The notes under the pieces: generated by a model | Database searches by the model: none | Told to the model about the DNA's origin: nothing | The model's input: the letters and a program-made list of their open reading frames with translations, nothing else | In this document: piece by piece, positions 1 to 11,817 of the stretch | How positions within the stretch are numbered: position 1 is the first letter of the stretch | Layout: each line of letters begins with the position of its first letter | Source: Campylorhamphus procurvoides | Lineage: Eukaryota; Chordata; Aves; Passeriformes; Dendrocolaptidae | Assembly: GCA_013396655.1 (NCBI GenBank) | Contig: WBMV01005072.1 | Coordinates: 62,001 to 126,000 of the forward strand | Reading direction: 5' to 3' | DNA: 64,000 nucleotides | Made by a program: the position numbers and the translations under genes

Positions 1-346
1 CAACCTAAGACAGTCTGATGAAAATTCATGGGGCCTTCTTCAAGTTTTTGTTACCAGTGAAATCTGAGAAGAATTTCACAGCCCAAATAAAAAGCCACAA
101 AATTAATATCTCGCCTGAGGGACTACCCTGCTCCAAATACCAAAATCTCTCTGAAAACAATGTGTGAAACTATACTCAGGTTTTACTGAGAATAAACTGT
201 TACAAACCACCACTTCCTGTTTCTGTTCCACAAAATCCAAAGTACTCGCTAAGCATACGCAGACTCATAGCTAGACACTGCTTTCAAAAAGCAAAAGAGG
301 AGGAGTCTTCACACATAGCTGAGAATGCAGGAAGGGAGTCAGAAAG
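1..346. other. Non-coding unique sequence
   Basis: AT-rich sequence with stops in all frames. I see no repeat family, splice-flanked ORF or RNA gene here. Confidence 0.5.
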
Positions 347-778
347 GTGGAAAAAAATATAAAAAGGAAAAAGGGAATCTCCTTGGATTTTGTCTGTGCC
401 CAAATTAGCCTGGAGACACTTTTATTGCCACAAAGGCTGGGGAGAAAGGAGAATGAGAGCAGAGCAGCACCCTTTCTGGGATCATTGATGTCCAATGCTC
501 GCACCCAGCACAATCAGACCTGGGGCTGCAGCACCCTGAGTGATGCAGCTGAGGGAAGCAGTGCCTGTGTTTCTGAGTCCTGCATCCAGCAAACCTCTCA
601 GCTGGAAGACAAGTATTCCAGAGGTAAAATGCTGCTCTTTGAGAAGATGTCTCTCATCTCTCAGCTGAGCTCCTACGGACTTGCTGGGACCCTGATTTCT
701 GAAGAAAAAAAAAATAATTCAGAAATGTCAGCTCTGAAAGACATTCACAGCAAAGACAAATCATATCATTTGATATAA
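347..778 (+). other. 143-codon open frame, probably chance
   Basis: This is one of the longest open frames in the window, and its middle part (about 420-640) is visibly more GC-rich than the flanks. The translation has no recognised domain. It begins with a lysine-rich stretch, has a Ser/Gln-rich middle and ends in low complexity. A possible 5' splice site (CCAGAG followed by GTAAAA, near 630) lies inside the frame, but there is no convincing acceptor with a pyrimidine tract upstream. An open frame of this length is near the maximum expected by chance in 64 kb of this composition. The alternative is a fragment of an unrecognised exon or old repeat. I do not call it a gene. Confidence 0.1.
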
Positions 779-3700
779 TGAATAAGGGTTCATTTGCTTT
801 CTGTTGTATCTCTCATACCTTTCATACTGTTTAGGAAAAGAAAGGGTGCAAATTTGTGACCACCACTACTCTGCATAATTTGCTAATTTTTGTGGTTGAT
901 TCTGCAACTGAAATAGTAACATTTAAGAAAGATTTCTGTATGCTGTTTCTTTTCTATATTCAAGTAGCACATAATGATCAGAGAAACCTATCTGGACTTA
1001 GCCCTATTTAAAAGCAGAAAATACATAGAATGCTTACAAATTTATTCTGTTAAAGAAATCTGATTTAGTATAAATGTGTTCCTTTAGCAAAGTAACCAAA
1101 AGAACAACTCATGATCAAGCTTGTGAATACTCTTCCCTCCACATACACAGAACTCTTTTCATTTATATATAATACTACAAAAGAGACAGAATCTTTCTGC
1201 ATCCTACAGGAAAAATATGACAACCAATTATGGGAATTAACTATTACCAAGCTACAACAAAGTAAATATATCAAATTAATATCCTAGAACAAGAGACACA
1301 CCAAACTATGAGAAACTGTTATTTGGCTGTAAGGGTTATAAATCAACTCACTCAATTTCTTTGGCTGTGTAGCAATACTCCTATGTAAGAGGAATTGTAG
1401 GAGCTCATTTGTGCCTTGAGAAATTATGGAAGGGAGTTTACATCTCTTTATACAACCAATCACTTCTCATGAGCAGTATGCAAGGCCCTGTCTCTCCCTA
1501 ACCTTTTCCTGGTGTTCTGAGGAGATCTTAGAGATATTTTTCCTCTTAGATCTTTCTTCCATCCATCTGTATGATTTAATCCACATCCACAGACATTGTA
1601 TTGTTCAGTCTCCACTCAGAGATCCTATGGAGAAGTACATGGTCTCCTCAATCCCCAGATGTGACAGTGGATTATTTCTCTTAAGTAATTGATGCTTGAC
1701 TGCTCTAATAAATACAAGATAAATATCTCTGGAGTTATTATTTATGTACAATGAATGTAAGAATATGCAGGTTTGCTCAACCACGCTTAAGTTGCTAGAA
1801 AACTAACATTTGAATGCCTCTGTATCTGTATAAAAATATTTCTCCTCTGATCATTAGCAGTATGATCATCCTAGAGAAGAAAGGCAAGCAGATCAGAAAA
1901 TTTCTAAAGAAAAACATTTTACAAACTGTGAGTACAAAAGCTCTCTACTTTTCACTACAGGGAGGCATAAATACTCAGTGAAAATAACTGAAACCTTAAG
2001 AAACAGTCTCAAAAAGGTGGAAATTGAGATCAATAGTGAAAAACACATCCGTTCAAGGATGGGGAAATTAAATATTAAAAAACCCCAATAGATAGAGCAT
2101 TCTGGCTTAATTCAATCAAGTCCTACAGTTAAATTGACTAATCTTACCTTTCTTCATCAGTTACATTTCTCATTTATTTACCTCATTAACCATTAAGAGA
2201 GATTTAGTTAAGGCTCATGGTCCCTAACAAATGACCTCCAAAGCAGATTTGATTTAATCAGCAGAAAAACTTTATGATTTAGCCATAATGGACTTCTTAT
2301 TTGAGATAATATCCTCTCATTTTATCCCATTGCCAAAATAACCCACATACTGTGTGTACTGGTTTGAATTCCATATGAATGCCTGATTTTCTAACACCTT
2401 GCAAATTACGATGAGTCCTTCCACTAAACTTAATAGGCTTTTCACAGTGTTAGAGGGCTCAAATGCAACCGGAGGAAGAAAGAACTGTTCTAGAAGGCTG
2501 GTGTTTGTTATTCTGCAGAGAAATTATTTGATTAATCCCTGGGGGAATGACTGAACTAATTGGAAATTGTAAACATGAAGGAGATAACTGAGAAGTACTA
2601 ATCCACAGTATAAACAAGTCAATTTGCCAGAAGTAACCTGATTGAGAAATATCACTTCGTGACTGGCTACTGAGGTGATTCAATACTCTGCGACAGATAG
2701 GGGTTTGTCCTCCCTTATGCTGCAGATATTAAGATAGCTCTTGTTGGCAATGTAGTGGAGAGATTGAAAACTCAGCAGGCTTACAACTAAAGAAGACAGC
2801 ATTTTCCATCAGCAAAACTGGATTGATGTTTTGAGGTAAAGAATAGAACCTTTGTCCAGCAATTCACCTTTCAGTACACATCTTCACTGCATGCTTTTCT
2901 CTCCACTCTCCAATGCAGTTTCCAGTCATGCTTTTTGACCTTCCTGCCTCTCCCCTCCATCCTCCAAATCCACAGAATATGTTCTTCAACCAGGTCTACC
3001 TTTCTTACTTCTAATTTGACCCATAATTATCTTTCTAGCCATACTCATGGTCCCAGTAACAATTAAAATATCTTTCTGTTAGGTATTCTCCAAACACAAA
3101 GTATATCTACCTTGCGTTAGACAGGTCAGTGACTAAGCAGGAGAAACTAAAAGCAAGAAGTAGAGGAGAAGAGTGAAGCATAAGAAAGGGGGTTGGTCAG
3201 CTAAACCACTGAGTGGAAGACAAATATAGAGAAAACTAGGAGATCCCAAACTGTCTTTTCCAGTTCCTGAAACTACATTCTTCCGTGTTTCATCTACATT
3301 CACACAGAAATATTTAGAAAAATGGTTCAGCTGTTATGAATGGGAATAGCACTTTGAGACCTGTTTTCCAAAGAAATACAGAGCAAACAAAGCAAATACA
3401 AACTTATATCAATCAACATACCATTCATTCTCTGAATCCAGATATGCCTAACTTCTTAACTGTATGGGACACATAAAGTATTTTGGTCAAAAACGTTTCC
3501 TTCACAAGGAGTGATCATGCTGGTTTTTTCTGGGGCAGAGGTTCACAAGTACAGATGAATTCACAGGTGATGAGTGGAAGTGACCCTCAAAGGGCCTGCT
3601 GTGTCCCTGCCTCTTGCTAACTAAAAAAGGAAAATAAATAAATAAATTAGTCCAACTGTTCAGATTGAAGTAAGATTTCATCACTCCCAACCTTTGTTTT

Positions 3701-5806
3701 AATTTGAAATCATAATTCATTAATTTTTTTATATATAGTTAAAATTTGGAGCAGATAACTTTTCTGATTATTTTCTTCTAGAGAAATCATTATTATTTTA
3801 AATTTAGAACTTTATTCTGATGCTCCTATTACTTTGAATACTCTATAAAAATTCCAGAATTCTAAACCAGAGTTTCAATTTTTAGATTTTTGTCTTCCTT
3901 TGAAGATAACATTTGTTTTTTCTTATGAAAATTTTAATCAAGTGATACATAATTCTATATCTAACCCTAGAAAGTTATTTATTATTGTTTTAAAAAAAAT
4001 CACATCTCACTGATAAATTGTAGTCCAAAATTATTATAAGGGACTTCTGTTTTACAATATAGTCATGCTTCTTCTCCTTATGAGTCGTAATACAGCAGTT
4101 TTTCACCAGGCACAGAGCTGAGCTCTATCGTGTGCATTACCACTGCTACCTTGGAGATAAAAAACACTCAAAAAGGATCAGCTGTTCAAAGCTGTGGTGT
4201 TATTGACTTCTCAGTGATGACCTTTTTTTTACAGCTCTGAAAACATTCTTCTGGTTTGCAAGTCTATGCCTAGAATCTGTTTTCTAAATTAGTGGCAAAA
4301 ACATCATGCAGTTAACCAAAGCTCCTGACAGTTCATTGGCATGGCCTTCTGTCCCACCAGTACAGTGTATCCCTGTTTCTTCAACCCTTTTTACCATAAG
4401 GAATATCACTGCATGGCTTGTGCTCTTTGCTGCTTCAAAGGCAAAAGAATAGCTAAGCCTTTGCAACAGCCTCTCTTGTTTGCACCTTACAAGAAAAGAC
4501 AATTTTACAAAATCCTGCAGGAAAATATGGTCTTAGAAGAGAACGTTTCCTCAGATCAGTATCATTTGGTTTTGATCCTTTGATTACTTCTCATGTGAAC
4601 TGCAGCCTTGCAGTCAATATTCAGACACAATAGGACTGCTCTGCATAAAGTAAATTTAAGATGTGTGATCATATGACTGCGTATACTACTAAGGAAGGAT
4701 TTCCAAAGCAGCCTGAAGCATTTATGCACCTAAACCCAATAAAAATTCATTACCTGATTCCTGTCTCTTACATGCCATTGAAAAATGTGTACATATATAT
4801 AAAATCATTACCCTTTAATTAGATATCTTAATTATATGTATAACAATTATTATAAACATTAAAATCTGTTGTAATACTTCTATTTCTTTTCCAGACTTCT
4901 ATATTCTCATATGGAAACTTTGCCTATGTTGTAAATGTTTGTTTTCCTGTAAAAGATGTATTACAAATTAGACAGAGAAAAGCAGGAGGTATCATCATAA
5001 AAAATTAATTCAGGTAACAAATTTAAATAATTTTAATATTCTTGAATGTTCATTCGTTCTTATTCTGAAGGGTAGAATTTACAAGATTTAACAGGATATA
5101 TTTTGCTTCTCTTTATCAGGCCAACGATTTTGTGTCAGTTCTTTGGCCATATCAGAATGAAATTCATCATGTTTCAGAAGTCTAGAAGTTGGATATCCAA
5201 GTTCAAGCTATTCTCATTCCCCTAGCAGTCAGTAAAGAGACATAGGCTTCCCTAGAGGGCCGTTTATCTGATCTGTTCTAGACACCTATCTTAGAAAGAG
5301 ATGAATTGCTGTCTGGAGATGGCATTTCTCTCCATTGACTATTAAAAGAGAGTGTAGTAACTGTCTTAGTCACTTTGTAACTTAGTTACCGTGCTGGATG
5401 CTGAAGCAAGGGCAGATGGATCTCTTGTTAGGTGACATTTTTACTTTTACTACATGCCAGGTTCAAAAGAGCATTACAGGCAAATCAATGTGTTTGTCTG
5501 CTGTCCCACTTTCTATATATGTACAAGTGAACATCTGTTTTGGAAGCTAATGAAAGTAGTTCTTCAGATTCTTTCCTCAAAGTTGTTTTTAGCAATTTTT
5601 CCATATATAGTAAATGCCAGATATCTGTTGAGATATTCTGTGTGAATGCATGCTTGCCAGTTCTTGTAAACCTGTTCTGTCATGAGTTCCCAGTCTTCAC
5701 ATTAAAGCAACATAATGCCAAGGTGCATGTACATGCAAGCAAGGAATGCAATAAATTATAAAGTGCCAAATAAAATTGAAAAAAACCTCATGGGAAGAAA
5801 AGACAA
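779..5806. other. AT-rich non-coding stretch
   Basis: Unique-looking intergenic or intronic DNA. Between 4284 and 4583 both strands carry open frames of 72-80 codons, but neither translation is recognisable and one largely mirrors the other. Short AT-rich runs occur near 3720-4000 and 4780-4860. I see no interspersed repeat, RNA gene or convincing exon. Confidence 0.5.
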
Positions 5807-5840
5807 GTTTGTTTGTTTGTTTTTTGTTGTGTTTTTTTTA
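5807..5840 (+). repeat. (GTTT)n and poly-T simple repeat
   Basis: A short low-complexity run starts with GTTT units, becomes T-rich with G interruptions (TTTTTGTTGTG) and ends in a T homopolymer. This is a simple repeat. It might be the eroded A tail of a minus-strand retroelement, but no element body was recognised beside it. Confidence 0.7.
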
Positions 5841-8711
5841 AATAGTAGAACACAGAGTGCTAGAGACTGAAATCTTTCAAAAGCAAGTGTACTCCACTAA
5901 AAATGTTCAGACATGTGAAAACGAATAGCATGAGATTTTGATGGTTAAGAGACTGAAGCAAAACATTGTGAACAGTGTTGTGGAGTAGCTCATTAACTTT
6001 TTCTGCCTCTTTTGAAAGGTTATATAGATTGTTGCACTACTGGCCTTTCTCATCTGAAGGTCTAGAACTCCTCTGTTCAGCTTTCACTTGATTACAACAG
6101 TTATGCTACGATAGAGAAGAGAATAAAACGTGCCTGCTTCAAACCAGCCGTAGGGCTTTATAAGCAATAAAGCAAGCAAACTAGGGAGAGATGGGGGAGG
6201 ATTAAAGAGGATTAAAGGGAAAGGACTGAAATATGGAATTCAGCCCTTGCCATCAGTTTTCATATGTAATATTTACATGTGTTTTCTATTGCTCTTTTCT
6301 CAGTTTTGTTTAGTTCTATCATGTCTAAACCAGAATTGAAAATACTAAATGATGATCAGCAGGACCAAAAGGTTTATATCACTAGCACTGCCATCTGCTC
6401 AGCAGCCACGTATTGACCATGAAACACTGAAAGAAAGACAGGAAGTTTGAGAAGTAACATAATGTTGTGAGGCTGGGGTCTTTAAGCATAAGAAAACAGC
6501 ATAGGCTACAAAAAGGGATTGAATAATTATTCCTTTTTCTGATATATAAGGCTTTTATTAACATATCACAAATGAAATTTGTGTTTTATGCAATACAAGT
6601 GTTATGTTGACTCATGTTCATTGGAAATGTACTATACAACTTGATCTTTTTCTACAGAACTGATGCTTCCCACTTTTCCCCAGTCTCTATTTGAAAAACT
6701 GATTTCTAAATTGATTGCTTAGCAGTACAGGTACTAATCTTAAAGTCCTTGTAATTTTAAAAACAGTACTTCTGTTGAATCTTTATTTAGAAAACAGAGG
6801 GAATACTCAAGGCCTGTACCAGATTGCTGAATTTATGTTATTTGTTCCAGAGATGTAACAAATGCTCACAGTGAACTGCAGTGAGCTGCTGTAGGAAAGA
6901 AATTATATTGCTGCATTCCTGACATTAAAGCCTAGCATTTATCTTTATTTAATTTTCCAACTATCATTTTTTGAAGAGTATTTTGAACTCTGGGAAGGGA
7001 CCTGGCACGCCCACAAGTATTCTCAGGCTGGAGTAAGCCTCTAGTTTTACAAATGTACTGACTGCTCCATCAGAGTCATTGAGAAGCATATCACTCTGAA
7101 TACTCTTTGGGACAGATCCCAGCAGAATCTGACTGGAGGAGCCCTCCTCACCTGGCAGCAAACATCTGTGGTTTGCCAGTGTGTTACACACCTTTCCTAT
7201 TGCAATGTATAGCTCTATTTTTTTATGTAATCTTCTAACACACACTCATAAATACAATAAGGCAACCTGTTCCGTTATGGCTCTTCCACCAATACATCAC
7301 TGAATTTCAAATTTTAGCTCCACATAAACTTAAAAAGTAGACAAAATGGATGTCTGGTTTCCTTTATAAGTGAAATATAAATTAAGTAGTTGGGTTAAAT
7401 CACATTTAATTTCAAAGGGTTAGGTTAAACAAGCAATTTGGGTTGCATATGACAACCATTTTGTCCTTTCATTGTTGACATTTATGTGGTTGACATATTT
7501 TGTCAATGATAATTTTATTTTTATTTCCAGTTCATTGATGAAAATATTGAATGCCATATTAAAAAAAAAACAAACTATTATGTGTATCCACACTAGGAGC
7601 ACGCTGATTCATGATTAATTCCCATGGATGACAGTTTTTTCAATGTGTTATTTATTTCTTAAGTTCTTTACTATACACTCTATTAATATTATACAGCCCA
7701 AAAATCTTCCCCAGAATGTCAAGGCAGCTAACTATATTGTCAATTATAATAATGCTTGCAGTAGTCAAACAAATGGAACATTGTTATTGACTTCAGAGAC
7801 TGAGTCATAGAAAGGTGAACAAGAAAAAAGAAAAATTACAATTTTATTTATAAAAATAAAATTTAATTGATTTTTCTCATATTTTTTCTTTGAAAATGTG
7901 ATATAGGAAGAGGTAAGTTTAAGAATCAATTAAGAAAAATTATTTGGGTTTTCAAATTCATCAGCCCCAAATTCAAAACCTATTTGTAGCTCTATTGCTT
8001 CCTTTTGGGTTATCCGGAGATATGTCCATCGATATAAAAGTAACCCATTCTTAAAGGTTATAGCCCCTAACCTAATCCTTTCATAATGCCCTTTTAACAA
8101 GAATTTTTAAGCATAAGATAACTGTTAGCTAATAAGATTAGATGTGAGTCCATTAGGGTATGTAATGTCTAGACTGGACCAGAGAGAGACAGAAGAGGTT
8201 GTTCAAAGGGACTTGACTCTGTTTGCCACAAAAGACATTTTATGACATTTCATATATCCCAAATATCCTCTCTGGTTTCCAGTTGTCACTTCAAAATAAT
8301 TTGTGTATTCTGGAGGTAGTTTTTCACATCTACTAACCCTGTGTCTTATAGATTGTACATTAGCTCAGGAATCATTAGATACCTATTTCTGGACTGTTGA
8401 ATTGAATTCCAGTGTTATTACAGGAGGAAAGATATATTGAAAATATATAATTAGAATGTTAAGCTATAAAAATGTTTATTCAGTCATCCAGAATTTGGTT
8501 TTTAATCTAATACGGACACATATGTGTCTATAATCGAAACTGTCATGAGAATTTATTTTACAGTTTACATAACCAAATATCACTTGTGCATTTTACGTGC
8601 CCCATTTTGTGTTCAAATCCAAATGAATATGACTGCATGTGAGCTCTACAATATTGCACATGATCAGCTTTGGAAGTCTTTATTCAGGTCTGGTTTCAGC
8701 ATGCAAAATTC
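5841..8711. other. AT-rich non-coding stretch
   Basis: Mostly low-GC sequence. The segment 6964-7245 is less AT-rich and carries a 93-codon minus-strand open frame whose product I do not recognise. The complement there contains a possible donor (CCAG followed by GTGAGG) but no clear matching acceptor. Nothing else is supported. Confidence 0.45.
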
Positions 8712-8739
8712 AAAATAAATAAATAAATAAATAAATAAA
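8712..8739 (+). repeat. (AAAT)7 microsatellite
   Basis: Seven uninterrupted AAAT units, a tetranucleotide microsatellite likely to vary in length between individuals. Confidence 0.9.
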
Positions 8740-9185
8740 GCTGTTTTCTAATCACACAGGTGGAAATTGTGGCCTAATGAGTGGAATACCCAGGGAGCAG
8801 CTTTGCAAAATGCATGCATATTTCTCAAAATGTGACACAGTGCAAAGAACCCAAGACTAAACCACCAAGCAGGTAAGTCTGCATTCCTTAATGCAGAGAA
8901 TTATCACCAAGCTACATCAGAATAAGAGATACACAGCTGGTTTCACATGTTTACATTATGCTTCCAAAAACACCAGGTTAACATGAATTGGGCCAGCTCA
9001 AGTTCTGCTGTGTATATTGCCTAAAGAATTCATCAAGTTTCATTTCATTTTTAGTTTGTAAGAGAGGAGGATACCAAAATAGAGCACATAAACTCCATTA
9101 CAAGTGTATTTGTGTACCAATCTCAATTGGATTTGGATGAAGCAGCAATTCTTAAGAAAATTAAGTGTTCTGCCTACACAGAAAA
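8740..9185. other. Non-coding; splice-like pair without ORF
   Basis: A CACACAG acceptor-like site ends at 8759, and a consensus donor (AAGCAG followed by GTAAGT) starts at 8873. They would bound a 113-nt exon. All three frames across it contain stops, and the acceptor's pyrimidine tract is poor. At most this could be a non-coding RNA exon. I do not annotate it as one. Confidence 0.3.
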
Positions 9186-9300
9186 CATAGAATCATAGAA
9201 TACTTCAGGTTGGAAGGGCCCTCTGTATGTTACATTATCCCATCCCCCTTCTCAAAGCAACACTAATTAGATCAGGGATCCTTTTCCTCCAGGGCTCAGG
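9186..9300 (-). mobile_element. CR1 LINE 3' end fragment
   Basis: Read on the plus strand, the segment opens with the reverse complement of the CR1 tail (CATAGAATCATAGAATAC). The diagnostic block CAGGTTGGAAGGGCCCTCTG follows, then CCCC..CTCAAAGCA and CTAATTAGATCAGGG, also found in avian CR1 3' untranslated regions. Only about 115 bp of the 3' end remain, so the copy is heavily 5'-truncated. It is inserted on the minus strand and is non-coding. Family knowledge: CR1 copies are typically truncated at the 5' end and end in a short tandem of 8-bp tail units. Confidence 0.85.
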
Positions 9301-11783
9301 GAGAGAGTTTTCAGTGGCTTTCAGTATGCCAGGATGGCCTCATTCACCTCTGAAAGAGGCTTGCACTCACTGGAAAGAAAAATAAAAATGACTATCTCTG
9401 AAATTTTACCTTCCTAAAAATTACTGAGGCAAATTCATTAGTGGATTACACTAATCATTATACCAGGGAATTATATCCATGTAGTCCCTAACCTTATTGC
9501 ATATTATCACATCTGCTGCCCTTTCAATGATACACTTGAATTAATCACTGAATAACAAATTCACATCTCCTTCATTGAAACTAATTACTAAATAAAAAAG
9601 ATTTAAAAAAAGATATTCTTCAATCAGAAAAAAAAAAATACTTGCTAAGTGTCTCTAAAGAGACATAAACTGTCCTTGGAAGAACTCCAACTTATCACAT
9701 GTGAAGGGAAGGGGTGAAAACTACCTTTTCTTTTAAGGAAAAGTGCAGAATTTGGAAATGGCTTTAGGCCAGGTTCTGCCACACACATGCCTAAGAACAA
9801 TTTTAAAATAGCTCAGATGAGTATAAAGCCTTTGCTCAAAGGAGATCCTATTCAAGACCTTATAAGTTAAGGATCATACAGGATACAAACTCAGAGTGTG
9901 TTTTCTTGTCTGATGAAGGAAGAGAACTCACAACAACAAACATAAATTATGTCCTTTGAACCCTTGACCATTAGCTCCCTTCACCATTGAAAAGCTATTT
10001 TCTGCAGCAATTTAGAAATCTGTCCTTTCCAATAGGTCAGCAATGCCCTTAATCTAATATATATCAGTAGTCAATCCAAATGGCAGCTTTCAAATTGCTG
10101 GCTACTCAAGCTTTGCTACTTAAAACAATTCAATTTCTTCAATTAGAATATCACTACTGGAATTATTGTGTGACTATTACCATAATTTTCATTTCCCTAT
10201 AGATTTTTCATGATCAAGGACCTACCTATATATGTATCTCTCCATAATTGTCCCCTAAAGAAAATAAGTATAAAAAACTGATTTGAAAAACAGCAATGAG
10301 GGCTAGCATACGGAAAGTGAATGCTTATATTTACTCTTGGAATTCCGCAGACTGATATGTATGACGCTTATAAACAGGATTGGCTGACCTCAACTGACAT
10401 GGTAATGACAGTGTTATGGAGCTACCAGTGATTTCCTAGAAAGTATTGCTATGTTAACAAAAACACAGAGCTTTAATTAATAATAAAGACATTAAAAAGC
10501 TTCCACTGACTTTAGGCTGCATGCCCTCTCCTTTGGACAGATTGCATGGGATGTAAAGTGGACTACTGTGATGCAAATTATTGTTTATCTTCTGGAGGAA
10601 TCTGGAAGACTATTAATAAAAGTTCAATAATGAAAGAGCCCGAGAAAGTCCATGACTCATTCATTAGTGAGAAGCCACTAGAACATTCTAAACTCATGAT
10701 TACAGTGTTTTCTAAGTTATTGTAGGTCTTTTATTCCTTAGGTGCATTATTTTTTATTTATAAAAGCTGCAGACCAGAACTGTAGCTGAAGGCAACAACA
10801 GTGTATGTACATATTCTGAGAAAGTGATCCCAGAGTCTTTGTCTCAGGTTTGTCATGATTTCCCTCCATGAGTGCTGCTTAAGAAAAAATAGCTGCTGGG
10901 TCAGATCCACTAGTACTAAAATGTGGCTAAGTCAGTAGAGTTACAACAATAATAAAAGTGGTCTGTGAACAAAGTATTAAAGATTAACCAGGATAATATT
11001 AGATTTACACATTGTGTATATTTTCAGGACCTGCTCCTACTTCTAAGTCCTCAACAATTGTTCCCTCCTGTTCACAATCCAGAGATCTGAAGAAAATCAA
11101 ACTATGGAAATGAGTGAGATGTGTGCCTCCAGGAAAACTTTTCAAAACCAAGGAATTGCTTTTTATGGCATTTTTATGCCTAGTTCACCATGTCACTGAC
11201 ATCAACAGTGTAAAGCTATAAAGTATGAAGCAATTCAATGCTCAATTGCACATTTATTTACATAAGCCCCTTTTTCAGTATGTGAAAACTCTTTGCAGTG
11301 CAAATTGCAGATTCAATAAAATAAGACTCCAGCCTGTACAGGTGAGAGCTGAGAAAATGTGCTGTGTGTGAACTTGGTGCATCTTTGTCTACTAAATGAC
11401 CTCAAAATTTTCAGGATCATATAGAAACCCGTTCATAAAATGAGGACCTGACAAGAGGTTCAGACTTAGATGGCTACAGACAAATTACACTCATCTTGCC
11501 TGTGAGAACTGTTTGACTGCCATCTTCCAGCAAAGTACATAGTAGGTAAACTCACAAAGTAGTGATACAAGAACAAGCAGTTACAGAAGAGTTTCAAAGA
11601 GTTCTGAATGTCATACCACACCCTTCCCTTGGACAGCTCATCTCCATGCCTATGCTCAGAGGCATCTGTGGAATTTGGGTTATCTCTACATTGCATTGAA
11701 ACAAGACTTTTTAGATTCCTGATTACTAAAGGTGTACGTGTCAGGCACCTGGACACCTTTGCAGACATAAAAATGCCTAACAC
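9301..11783. other. AT-rich non-coding stretch
   Basis: Unique-looking sequence with A-rich runs near 9590-9640. No ORF, repeat family or RNA gene was recognised. Confidence 0.45.
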
Positions 11784-11817
11784 ATGCACATATCTGCATA
11801 TATATTTATATGTGCAT
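11784..11817. repeat. Inverted repeat, 10-bp arms
   Basis: ATGCACATAT at 11784-11793 is the exact reverse complement of ATATGTGCAT at 11808-11817. The 14-nt spacer is AT-rich. The surrounding DNA alternates purine and pyrimidine (CATATATATTTATATG). The arms could form a small hairpin. This is probably by-product structure of a degenerate CA/TA tract. Confidence 0.7.

Noticed and set aside
8760..8872. Acceptor/donor pair bounding a 113-nt segment
   Set aside because: All three frames contain stops and the acceptor lacks a good pyrimidine tract. It could only be a non-coding exon, for which there is no other evidence.
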